The position numbers and the translations under genes are program-made. 64,000 bases of DNA, from the NCBI GenBank assembly GCA_028873695.1, contig JAPPNU010000060.1, forward strand, positions 1 to 64,000. Reading direction: 5' to 3'. The stretch comes from Gemmatimonadota bacterium. Its GTDB lineage: Bacteria > Latescibacterota > UBA2968 > GCA-2709665. Under the pieces are notes generated by a model. That model was not told the origin of the DNA. It worked only from the letters and a program-made list of their open reading frames with translations, and made no database searches. This document shows, piece by piece, positions 7,783-15,493 of this stretch (the stretch's first letter is position 1; each line of letters begins with the position of its first letter).

Positions 7783-8937
7783 TCAATCTCCTCCGAGATC
7801 GATCAACCGGACGTAGCGCGAGCCCGTGTTGGTTCCAGGCTCGAAAGCGAGCGTCCAATCGTCAATCGCTACCGGTCCGGACGACAATGCATGTTGCAGA
7901 AAGTACTCCCGCGTCAACGTCTCTCCCATGCGCTCCAGCACCTCGATGGCGAAGCGTCCCAGAATATATCCCTCGAGGGACACCTCGTTGACACCGAATT
8001 TTCCGTCCTGTTCACCGCTTGCAGCGCCCATGGCTCCCAGAGCCCGTTGAAAGCTCCTGACCACCTGCATGCCGGTGTCGTCGGCGTCGGGCATCACTTC
8101 TGAGACCAGTATTCGGTCGCTCGGTGCGTCGATCCTCTTCTTCAACTCGTAGGACAGAACAAACGACAGATTGGCCATTATGTATCTGTGGCCGAGAGAG
8201 TGCGCCAGGTTGATAATTTCAGCGTTGGACGCATACGCGCCGACGATCATGATGGCGTCCAGGTCGGCCTTGGCCAGGGCGAAAAGGCTGGCCTGGACGG
8301 CATGGGTGTTTCGGGAGAAAGCGGTTTTTCCCAGAATTGGAATGCCCTTTCCGTCGAGTACCGACTTGTAGTTCCTGAGGACGGAACGCCCGAAGGCGTC
8401 GTCCTGGTAGATGATACCGAACCGCTTCTTGCCGCGCTTCCTCAGGATGTGGTCCACCAGAACGCGGGTCTCGTCCAGATAGCCCGCTCTCAGGTTGACG
8501 ACGTTTGGAAACCGCCTGGCGTTGCGCAGGAACGCGGCGCCGGTGAAGGGACCCACGAAGGGTATCTTTGCCGATTTCAGCACCGGAGCGATACGTTTCG
8601 CCGTTGGCGTACCCACGCCGCCGATGACGGCGAATACGTCGTTTTCGGATGCGAATCGCTCCGCGTTGGCGGCTGCCTGATCGGGCTCGTACGCGTCGTC
8701 GAGGGAAATCAGCCTGAGTGTCCTGCCGTTAACGCCGCCGCGACGGTTCGCTTCCTGCAGGGCGGCGCGAATACCGGCCCGATAATTGAAACCCAGCTGC
8801 CTGTTCGGCCCTGAAAAACAAGCGCTCTGACCGAAGACAATCGTCGTATCGCTGATACCTGTCTCCGCCGCGGGCGTTGCGACCGGCAGCAGGGCGAGCC
8901 AGAATGCCAATAGCCCACTGACGATGTGTGCCGCCAT
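7783..8937 (-). CDS. Periplasmic ligand-binding protein, LivJ-like (Peripla_BP_6)
   Basis: A 384-residue type I periplasmic binding protein of the branched-chain amino acid/amide receptor class. It starts with a Sec signal (LLAFWLALLPVATPAA, cleavage near residue 24). The mature N-terminus shows the family pattern TTIVFGQSACFSGPNRQLG, then IRAALQEANRRGGVNGRTL and LISLDDAYEPDQAAANAERF. No ABC permease or ATPase gene is next to it, so it may act in sensing or with distant transporter parts. It sits between an HflK-like gene (31 bp upstream) and a small membrane protein gene (3 bp downstream). The ligand is unknown. Confidence 0.85.
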   Translation of the reverse strand: MAAHIVSGLLAFWLALLPVATPAAETGISDTTIVFGQSACFSGPNRQLGFNYRAGIRAALQEANRRGGVNGRTLRLISLDDAYEPDQAAANAERFASENDVFAVIGGVGTPTAKRIAPVLKSAKIPFVGPFTGAAFLRNARRFPNVVNLRAGYLDETRVLVDHILRKRGKKRFGIIYQDDAFGRSVLRNYKSVLDGKGIPILGKTAFSRNTHAVQASLFALAKADLDAIMIVGAYASNAEIINLAHSLGHRYIMANLSFVLSYELKKRIDAPSDRILVSEVMPDADDTGMQVVRSFQRALGAMGAASGEQDGKFGVNEVSLEGYILGRFAIEVLERMGETLTREYFLQHALSSGPVAIDDWTLAFEPGTNTGSRYVRLIDLGGD

Positions 8938-8967
8938 TCGCTACCCTCTTCCGGAGGCGTGTCACGT

Positions 8968-10389
8968 CTACTTCGACGTGGCGCCACCCTCCCCCTTCTT
9001 TGCCGGCTTGCCGGCAACCACGTCCTGCTTCTCCGGCTTGACGGCGATCTTGCTCTGCTTGAGGCCGGCCTTCGTTTTCTTCCCGGATTTGACTCCGGGC
9101 GTCGCCTGCGTCGTTGACCTGGCATCCTCCTCGGGGAGCACCTCCACCATCGGCTTCTCCTGCTCCTGCCGGCTGAACCGTTTGCCACGCACAACGTGGC
9201 TATGGGAGAATATCGAAGGCGTGTCGAAAATAAGCGACCGGGGGTTGGCCACGTCCAGGTGATCTCGTTCCGAGCGCACTTTGTGAAACTGGCCGTCGAG
9301 CGTGAGTCTGTCCTCGTCGACATTTTCTATTTTATGTATATCAGGCATTTGCGTTGACGATAACGCCATCCTGCCGGCCGCCGCGCCGGTTCCTGTGGGC
9401 GGCGCCCCCAGCGCCAGGTCCGCCGGCGTGAATCCGTCGCCGGCGCCGTCAATCATGTTGATGTCGATGGCCGACTGATTGGCCGGGTTGACCGCGGCCA
9501 GGCTCGCCTCGGTGAAGATCTTCCTCATGCGGTCCCAATAACGGGTGATGCGGACGTGCGATGGCTGTTTCCTGTATTCGCCCAGAAGCGCGGAGAACGA
9601 ACCGGCGCTGCTCTTCGCCTGCACGACCCTTTCCCGGGCCCTGGCTTTCGCGTTCAAAACCAGCGCTTCGGCCTGTCCCCGGCTGCGCGCGATCAGCTGC
9701 TCCTTCTGTCGATTCGCGTCGCTGACCGCCTTCGCCCGCTCCGCGAACGCGTCGCTGACGTCCCGGAATGCGGCGATGGTCTCCTCGATCGGCTGAACGT
9801 CGACGATGTCCAGCGAAACAAGCTCTATCCCGATATCGCGATTTTCGAGCCGGGCGGTAATCCGGTCGAACAACCTGCTTTGAATGATGTTTCGATTCGA
9901 GGTGAGAATCAGGTCGATGAAATTCTCGCCCAGGGCGTCGACCAGTTCCTCCCTGGTGTAAACGGTCAGCATCGCGATGGGATCGCTGGAGATGAAAAGG
10001 AAGTTTCTGAGGTTGTCGATCCGGTACTGGACGGCGACGTCCACTTCCAGAAGGTTCACGTCTCCCGACAATAGGGTAAAGTTGACCCTATTGCCTTCCT
10101 TGCTGGCCACCCGGTATCGGGTGACCCGCTTGACCTTGCGGATGTGTACCACGTCGATAATCGGAATGCAGTAGCGTATTCCGGGCCGGACGTTGGTATT
10201 CACGACCCTCCCGAACCGGAGGACGACGCCGAGTTCCTCCTTCTTGACGATGTAGAACCCGCTGGCCAGGATACCGACCACAACCGCGGCAGCGGTCCAT
10301 ACCATGATTCGCCGCCGGTGTTTCGAGTAATAATCGAATACGGCGTAGATGATCCGCGTACTTGGCGGCAATGATGTCTGTTCACTCAT
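8968..10389 (-). CDS. SPFH/band 7 protein, HflK-like, with Lys-rich C-terminal extension
   Basis: A 473-residue membrane-anchored SPFH protein. A short cytoplasmic N-terminus is followed by one transmembrane helix (about 29-48). The SPFH core follows: EELGVVLRFGRVV, PGIRYCIPIIDVVHIRKV, VDVAVQYRID, and IELVSLDIVDVQPIEETI. Next is a charged coiled-coil of RAKAVSDANRQKEQLIARSR type. The last 120-150 residues are not part of canonical HflK and end in a Lys/Ala-rich low-complexity tail. HflK/HflC normally form a cage around FtsH, but no ftsH is in this window. The gene is 18 bp behind hflC, with the order reversed relative to the usual hflK-hflC. Confidence 0.85.
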   Translation of the reverse strand: MSEQTSLPPSTRIIYAVFDYYSKHRRRIMVWTAAAVVVGILASGFYIVKKEELGVVLRFGRVVNTNVRPGIRYCIPIIDVVHIRKVKRVTRYRVASKEGNRVNFTLLSGDVNLLEVDVAVQYRIDNLRNFLFISSDPIAMLTVYTREELVDALGENFIDLILTSNRNIIQSRLFDRITARLENRDIGIELVSLDIVDVQPIEETIAAFRDVSDAFAERAKAVSDANRQKEQLIARSRGQAEALVLNAKARARERVVQAKSSAGSFSALLGEYRKQPSHVRITRYWDRMRKIFTEASLAAVNPANQSAIDINMIDGAGDGFTPADLALGAPPTGTGAAAGRMALSSTQMPDIHKIENVDEDRLTLDGQFHKVRSERDHLDVANPRSLIFDTPSIFSHSHVVRGKRFSRQEQEKPMVEVLPEEDARSTTQATPGVKSGKKTKAGLKQSKIAVKPEKQDVVAGKPAKKGEGGATSK

Positions 10390-10407
10390 TTCGCGCGAAC
10401 TCTCGGT

Positions 10408-11298
10408 TTATCGGGGCGTGGACCTGCTGTTGAGGTACTTGAACAACTCGTTGTCGGCCGGAAGCATCAACGTCGTGTTCCGGTCTATGATAAGGTCGTA
10501 GCTGTCCAGTGCACGGATGAAACTGTAGAACCCCGGATCCTGCCGGTATGCCTTGCCCAACACCGCCATCGCCTCGGCTTCGGCCTTGCCTAGAATGGCA
10601 GTCGCCTCCGCGTGGGCGTCGGCCAGCAGCTTTTCGTGTTCGTTGATGGCCAGGGCCTCGATTCGCAGGGCCCTTTCCTCGCCTTCGCTGCGATACCGGG
10701 CGGCAATGCGCGCCCGTTCCGCGATCATACGCTGAATGACGCTGGGACGGTTCTCGGTCGGCAGGGTGTATTCGACGATTCCTGCTTCGATCACATCGAT
10801 CCCGTAGCTTTCTCTCGCAATCGGCGCAATCCTGGCGTGAATCTCCCGTGATGCCTCGTTCAGGTCTTCGTGCTCCAGCCCCAGCCCGATAAAGGCGTCC
10901 AGGGACTTGTTACTGACCACAATCCCGCTGCTTGACAGATAGAGGTCCTGCAGTCGCTCGAGGGCGTTCTTTCCGGTGCGGATCGCCTCGACGAACAGAA
11001 TGGGATCTACGGTCCTCCAGAGCAGGTACCCGTCGACGCGAACGCTTTTCTGATCGTCGGTGATCAGTTCGTGAGGGATGTCGGTCAGCGTATGGATACG
11101 CCGGTCCACCTTGTAGATCCTGGAGATCGGGCGTGGCCACTTCAGGTGAAGGCCCGGCTGTCTCACTGGAGGCGAAATCTTTCCGAAGTGCGTCAGAACG
11201 CCCTGCTGGGTCTCGTGGATTATGTAGATGCTGTCGTAGACGATTGCGCCGGCAATCACGGCGATTGCCGCGGTCATCGTGGCTTTCTTGAGCGTCAT
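10408..11298 (-). CDS. hflC: HflC-type SPFH protein
   Basis: A 296-residue protein with the full HflC architecture. An N-terminal membrane anchor (TAAIAVIAGAIVYDSIYII) is followed by QQGVLTHFGKISPPVRQPGLHLKWP, the sequence KSVRVDGYLLWRTVDPILF, and the coiled-coil region with repeated EAEAMAVLGKAY. The HflC-specific C-terminal motif FYSFIRALDSYDLIIDRNTT is present. HflC with HflK forms a membrane-embedded cage that modulates the FtsH protease. It is co-transcribed with the HflK-like gene downstream. The gene upstream ends in a second SPFH domain, so three SPFH proteins are encoded in a row. Confidence 0.9.
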   Translation of the reverse strand: MTLKKATMTAAIAVIAGAIVYDSIYIIHETQQGVLTHFGKISPPVRQPGLHLKWPRPISRIYKVDRRIHTLTDIPHELITDDQKSVRVDGYLLWRTVDPILFVEAIRTGKNALERLQDLYLSSSGIVVSNKSLDAFIGLGLEHEDLNEASREIHARIAPIARESYGIDVIEAGIVEYTLPTENRPSVIQRMIAERARIAARYRSEGEERALRIEALAINEHEKLLADAHAEATAILGKAEAEAMAVLGKAYRQDPGFYSFIRALDSYDLIIDRNTTLMLPADNELFKYLNSRSTPR

Positions 11299-11358
11299 TG
11301 CGTTGCCTCGTCAGTTAGGACGTCCGGATCGTGCGTGAACGATCGACCCGCCGACCCT

Positions 11359-11524
11359 TAGCAGCCCGTTGAAAAAGCCCATCCGGGCTACGGCCGGCCC
11401 GTGCGGTCGAAATACTGCGTTGCGCTCCCTCGCCGAATCGCAGGATGGGACTCGGTCGCGCGCCTTGTCTTCGACCACAATGGCTCGGCCTCGCCTGCAG
11501 AGCGACTTTCTCAACGGACTGTTA
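11359..11524. mobile_element. MITE-like element, family 1 (166 bp)
   Basis: Terminal inverted repeats TAGCAGCCCGTTGAAAAAGC (from 11359) and, as reverse complement of the right end (to 11524), TAACAGTCCGTTGAGAAAGT; 17 of 21 end positions match. The interior has no ORF of interest. A second copy sharing about 28 nt of the left end lies directly after ftsZ (50747-50833), and a solo left end lies at 63177-63192. This explains most of the 315-bp gap between hflC and the permease fusion gene. Confidence 0.7.
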
Positions 11525-11613
11525 GCGGTTCAGGTTTCCCGGACGCCAATCGAATGGCGTGGTACCCAGCACGCCTTCAGGGATTATGAATCGGGTGGCT
11601 CAAAAGTCTGCGT

Positions 11614-13911
11614 CTACCTCTTCTGGCGGCCCTTCTTTCCGTGGCCGGCCGGCGCGCCATGGTTGACGCCTGATGTCTTTCTCTTCCACAGCGCGACCTT
11701 TTCGAGGCTCTTCTTGTTGGGCACGATAATCTTGGGATTTCCGGATAACGCCGTCTCGAGTTTCTCCCGCCAGAGCATGTTCCTCAGTACGCCCGGCGCA
11801 GTTCTGACAGCCCTGGACACCGTGGATATGGCATCGGCCTCAGCGGCCGCCGTCTTGACTCTCCGATAGGCCTCGCCGTCGGCCTGCTGCAGCTCCCACG
11901 CCGCGTTACCGTGCGCCTGGGGCACCAGCGACACGAGGAAGCGCTGCGCGTTGACAATGATCCGCTCCCGGTCTTCCTGCGCGCTGGAAACATCCCTGAA
12001 AGCACTCATGGTTTCCGCCACCGGGCTCACATCCAGCAGGTTGACCTTGACGATTTCAACAGTTTTCAGAACCGAATTCGCGAAGTGCACGTCCACGTCG
12101 AACGACCTGGTGAGATGATCTTCGAGCGTTGCGCGATGCACGTTCAGCAATCTTTCGAGGTCCCGGGCGGATATGAAGGAACGCACGTGGGCTTTGACGA
12201 CGTCGGCGATGACTTTCTCCGGCTCCTCCGTCCGATAGTGATAGACGTAGGGATCCTTAACCCTGTATTGCACGTTGACCGTCAGGGAAATCAGGTTGAG
12301 GTCGCCGGACACATACTCTTCGGGCGTTTCACAAAGGATGGCCTTCACTTCCCGTACGGGCCACTTGTCGACCTTGACGAAGGGCCATGGGGCGAGATAG
12401 CTCAGCCCCGGCTGGATGTCACGCCAGTAGACCTCGCCGAGAAGCAGGCCGTAGCCTACCGCATGGGGGGGTATGGCCGTGAATCCGCTGGCAAGGAACA
12501 GGAGCAGGAGCAACCCCCAGAACATCTTTCCCATCGGTGTGCCGGGAGAGATGACCCCCCTGAAGTTACGCCCGCGCGTGAGGCGCTCCCAGGCCTGAGC
12601 CCATGTTTTCGCCAGGGGTCGTATATTGAGAAGCAGATCCTCCCATCCACTGCGGAGCGCGCCCGCACGGAAACGCCAGATAATGAGAGCGATGAGAACC
12701 AGGGCCGAGCCCCACTGCAGGAACTGTATCGTCGGCGATTCGGAGGGGCCGAGGTACACCGGAATCGTCAGGCCGGTGGCCAGGAGCAGCGCGTCGATCA
12801 CAATACCGAGGGCGACCGTGACCGCGATGACCGCCGCGACGTATATGGTGGCGAAGCGTGCGCCGAACTGGCTGACGATGATCGCGATCGTACCGGTATT
12901 GGTGGCCGGCCCGGTCATCAGAAAGATCAGCGCCGCACCAGGGCTGAATCCCTTCGCGACAAGGGCCGCGGCGATCGGCGTGCTCGCCGATGCGCATATA
13001 TAAAGAGGAACGCCGACCAGCACCATGACGGGATAGGAGACCCAGCGGGCGTACTCGTTTGTCATCAGGTCGCCCGGTATCACCAGGAAAAGTACCCCGC
13101 CCAGGGCAACGCCAACCAGCAGCGCAAAGAGGATGTCGTCGGCGATCTCAACGAAACCGTAGTGAAAGATGTGCTTCACCAGCTTTTTGAAATCGAGTGC
13201 GTGACCCTCCGTGGACGTGTCCCCCGGAGAAGCCTTTCCGGCATCTTCCGCCTCCAGAGCGTCACGGTAGAATGCCGGTTTCACCCACGAAATGGACTTC
13301 CACCGCCCGGCCACCGTGGCGACGCTCTTCAACCACTGCACGAAAAGGCCCTTCAATCGCGAAAAGCTCACGTAGCAGTCGTCAGTCTCCGGAATGAGGG
13401 GCTCGTGCGAACCGTGATCGTGGTCATGATCGTGATCGTGCCCGTGGTCGTGTTCATCGTGGCCATGGTCCGACTCGGTTTCTTCGTGGCCGTTGCGTAT
13501 GAGACCGATGCAGAAGATGCCGGCGACGACGGCCGTGATGAAGCTGATTACGGGACGCACGACCGCGGCGATAAAACCGAATAAGGCGTTCGTAACCAGG
13601 ATCGAATCCGCCCCCGTCTCCGGCGCGGTTATCAGGAAGGACATGCAGGACGAACGGGATGCGCCTTTCCTGCGCATCTCGGCGACCACGGGCACAACGG
13701 AACAACTGCACAGCGGCACGGGCACGCCCACGGCCGAACTCACGGCAACGGATTTCAGGCTGTCGTCCTTGAGCCATCTGAGGATGGCCTCGCGGGATAT
13801 AAACACATGGATAAGGCCCGAGAGGAACAACCCCAGCAACAGCATGGGCGCCAGGAGCAAACCGGACATCCAGAGAAAGTCGAAGAAACTGACCAGCGTC
13901 TGCTGTACCAC
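11614..13911 (-). CDS. SO_0444/DUF318-type metal permease fused to an HflK-like SPFH domain
   Basis: A single uninterrupted 765-residue frame with two modules. Residues 1 to about 420 are a DUF318 permease of the kind annotated as Cu/Zn efflux transporter. It has the PLCSCSVVP motif (C68, C70), a His/Asp-rich loop (142-169, alternating DH), and the second-half signature ASASTPIAAALVAKGFSPG followed by FLMTGPATNTG. Residues about 455-740 are a full HflK-like unit: transmembrane helix WGLLLLLFLASGFTAI, LAPWPFVKVDKWPVREV, LTVNVQYRVKD, NLLDVSPVAETMSAFRDVSSA and a helical tail. It ends in a Lys-rich tip. The start is the ATG at 13911, 160 nt behind a strong promoter. hflC and an HflK-like gene follow on the same strand. 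The fusion implies direct coupling of a metal exporter to a stomatin cage. Confidence 0.85.
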   Translation of the reverse strand: MVQQTLVSFFDFLWMSGLLLAPMLLLGLFLSGLIHVFISREAILRWLKDDSLKSVAVSSAVGVPVPLCSCSVVPVVAEMRRKGASRSSCMSFLITAPETGADSILVTNALFGFIAAVVRPVISFITAVVAGIFCIGLIRNGHEETESDHGHDEHDHGHDHDHDHDHGSHEPLIPETDDCYVSFSRLKGLFVQWLKSVATVAGRWKSISWVKPAFYRDALEAEDAGKASPGDTSTEGHALDFKKLVKHIFHYGFVEIADDILFALLVGVALGGVLFLVIPGDLMTNEYARWVSYPVMVLVGVPLYICASASTPIAAALVAKGFSPGAALIFLMTGPATNTGTIAIIVSQFGARFATIYVAAVIAVTVALGIVIDALLLATGLTIPVYLGPSESPTIQFLQWGSALVLIALIIWRFRAGALRSGWEDLLLNIRPLAKTWAQAWERLTRGRNFRGVISPGTPMGKMFWGLLLLLFLASGFTAIPPHAVGYGLLLGEVYWRDIQPGLSYLAPWPFVKVDKWPVREVKAILCETPEEYVSGDLNLISLTVNVQYRVKDPYVYHYRTEEPEKVIADVVKAHVRSFISARDLERLLNVHRATLEDHLTRSFDVDVHFANSVLKTVEIVKVNLLDVSPVAETMSAFRDVSSAQEDRERIIVNAQRFLVSLVPQAHGNAAWELQQADGEAYRRVKTAAAEADAISTVSRAVRTAPGVLRNMLWREKLETALSGNPKIIVPNKKSLEKVALWKRKTSGVNHGAPAGHGKKGRQKR

Positions 13912-14071
13912 TCAATTGCCTCCAGTGCATTTATTGATGCAAAGGCCCGCCTGGAAGGCGTTTCAGAAGCCGGGAACGAAAGGCTCCGCAAACATCGCCA
14001 GACGCGCCCATGAGCCGACCGACGTGTTGACCTGCAAAAGCGTCCGCTCCACGTCGGGAATCAAAGCGCAA

Positions 14072-14100
14072 ATGATACCGACTATCGGATTTCAAGTCAA
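14072..14100 (-). promoter_or_regulatory. Sigma70-like promoter for the permease-SPFH gene
   Basis: On the minus strand TTGACT (14100-14095), exactly 17 bp, then TATCAT (14077-14072). It points at the permease-SPFH start at 13911, leaving a leader of about 150 nt. A close relative (TTGACA-N17-CGG-TATCAT context) lies upstream of the hydrolase gene at 60928. Confidence 0.6.
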
Positions 14101-14102
14101 GG

Positions 14103-14125
14103 ACTATATACCTTTTTAATATAGT
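14103..14125. promoter_or_regulatory. Dyad operator candidate just upstream of the -35
   Basis: ACTATAT (14103-14109) and ATATAGT (14119-14125) form a perfect 7-bp inverted repeat with a 9-nt AT-rich spacer, 3 bp upstream of the -35 hexamer on the minus strand. The position fits an activator or a metal-responsive repressor. No regulator gene is adjacent. Confidence 0.4.
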
Positions 14126-14201
14126 GTATTCCGTGACGACTGCAAGGGGCGATTCCCCGTTGGAAAGAACCGGTTTTGACCGCCCTGACAGGACAGCGGC
14201 C

Positions 14202-14990
14202 TCAGCCCGCTCGCGGAGCCGGGTCGCGGTCCGTCCGGCTCATACTCCTGACATAGCGCAGGCGGTTGTGGACGGGACGAAACCCGATCCTCCTGTAGAC
14301 CCTTTCAGCGGCGCTGCCGGCCGCCACTTCGAGCCCGGTCCAACGATTGTGCATCGAATGTGAGTCCGCGACCGCACGGGCGGTCACCGCCGACGCCACG
14401 CCCCTGCGACGGTATTGAGGCAGCGTGCCTATGAAGTCGACACAGCCGAGACCGTATCTGGAATAAAGCAACGCGGTTCCCGCCGGCTGGCGACCAACGT
14501 ACCCGAGGTAGAGCCTTACTTCAGGGATATCCAGGACCTTCCTTCCGAGGGCGCCCACGCTGTCGGGAAAACCGAAACTGCGACACATGGTGGCCGCCCA
14601 GACGCCGTACCGGCCCGGATCGAGTTCTTCGACCTCGATGGATTCGGTGAGGACGGGCTGGTCGCCCCGGTCGCAGCGCATCGCCGTGGCCGGTAACTCA
14701 AGCTTGAATCCGCGACTTTTCAGCCGTTCGGCCAGATCGGCCGGGCGGTCCAGCGGCGACAGGGTGAACGCACATTCAAAGTCCCGTTCCCTGAAATGGG
14801 CGAGCGCGCGGTCGATCACCGTGTCCGCCATTGCGCCGGGTACGTCGATCTGTACGACACGGTGCAGCATGCCCACTTTGATCTTCTCGTGGCTGAACGC
14901 GGTGGCACCGCCAAGATCGTGGCTGTCGCACCAGCTTGCACGGAATCCGATCCAGAGTCTCTCGAAAGTTGCCGTGAACGGGTCGGACAT
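14202..14990 (-). CDS. GNAT family N-acetyltransferase
   Basis: About 262 residues from the ATG at 14990, which has GGAGG 12 nt upstream; the frame is open to 15041. The C-terminal GNAT fold is clear: a beta-4 strand VRLYLGYVGRQPAGTALLYSR, then the acetyl-CoA pyrophosphate loop QYRRRGVASAVTARAV (R/Q-x-x-G-x-A), then GLEVAAGSAAERVYRRIGFR. The N-terminal 120 residues form a second, degenerate GNAT-like half, as is common in two-domain members. GNAT proteins transfer acyl groups from CoA to amines. The substrate is not predictable. The gene is monocistronic, with the permease promoter region downstream. Confidence 0.8.
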   Translation of the reverse strand: MSDPFTATFERLWIGFRASWCDSHDLGGATAFSHEKIKVGMLHRVVQIDVPGAMADTVIDRALAHFRERDFECAFTLSPLDRPADLAERLKSRGFKLELPATAMRCDRGDQPVLTESIEVEELDPGRYGVWAATMCRSFGFPDSVGALGRKVLDIPEVRLYLGYVGRQPAGTALLYSRYGLGCVDFIGTLPQYRRRGVASAVTARAVADSHSMHNRWTGLEVAAGSAAERVYRRIGFRPVHNRLRYVRSMSRTDRDPAPRAG

Positions 14991-15069
14991 GGGACTGGAA
15001 GTCCTCCTGGATTCTGTTCGGCTTCCTGACGTCAACATCAACTATTGCGTGTTAACCTCAGTTCGAAAA

Positions 15070-15265
15070 GAGACAACAGTCAAATTGGCCACAAAAAGCA
15101 CAAGAGACAAAGAAGCGACCGGTGCCAGATGGGGTCTCGAGGTCGTTCACAAGGATGACATTTTCGATCACGTCCAGCAACCTGATGTATCCTGGTAATC
15201 CGCAGTTTAATCGCCTTTGTCAATTTGCATATATTCGAATTAACGTTCATGAAAACATACGAATC
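15070..15265 (-). repeat. Dispersed repeat, copy B, in a gene-free stretch (14991-15493)
   Basis: Read on the minus strand this segment matches 33677-33860 on the plus strand. A 16-nt block (15246-15231) and the 20-nt block GATTACCAGGATACATCAGG (15200-15181) are identical in both copies, with the same 30-nt separation, and weaker similarity continues to about 15140. Both copies translate into related peptides (VNSN-C-L--AI-L-ITRIHQ), which could reflect a degraded gene or just shared DNA. The rest of the 500-bp gap has no convincing gene; a weak promoter TTGCGA-N16-TATATT (15320-15347) faces the epimerase gene. Confidence 0.65.
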
Positions 15266-15493
15266 ATGGTTGAAGGCTTCCTCGACGTTGACCGTCTGTC
15301 GGATTTTCACCGACGTCCTTTGCGATTATCCGTCAGATATGTATATTGTCTTTCCTCTGGAAACGGGTCGAATGACGGGGAAATGCAACCAAACGCCATG
15401 TGTTCCGTATAATGATCGTATCGGACGATCGATCCACCGCGAGGACTGCTTCACCAGAGCCTTTTACGGGTGCGGAAACCGAGGTTTTGCACA

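Noticed and set aside
8968..11298. A complete HflKC-FtsH module
   Set aside because: No ftsH gene is present in the window, so only the SPFH partners can be claimed.
11911..13584. 557-residue plus-strand frame opposite the permease-SPFH gene
   Set aside because: It is antisense to a gene with clear family motifs on the minus strand. The composition is Arg/Asp/Gln-rich shadow translation of GC-rich DNA with no recognisable motif.
15080..15310. 76-residue minus-strand frame (and its relative at 33513-33887) as a protein family
   Set aside because: Similarity between the two is explained by the shared DNA repeat. The frames differ in length outside the repeat and lack start signals. I list it as a repeat instead.
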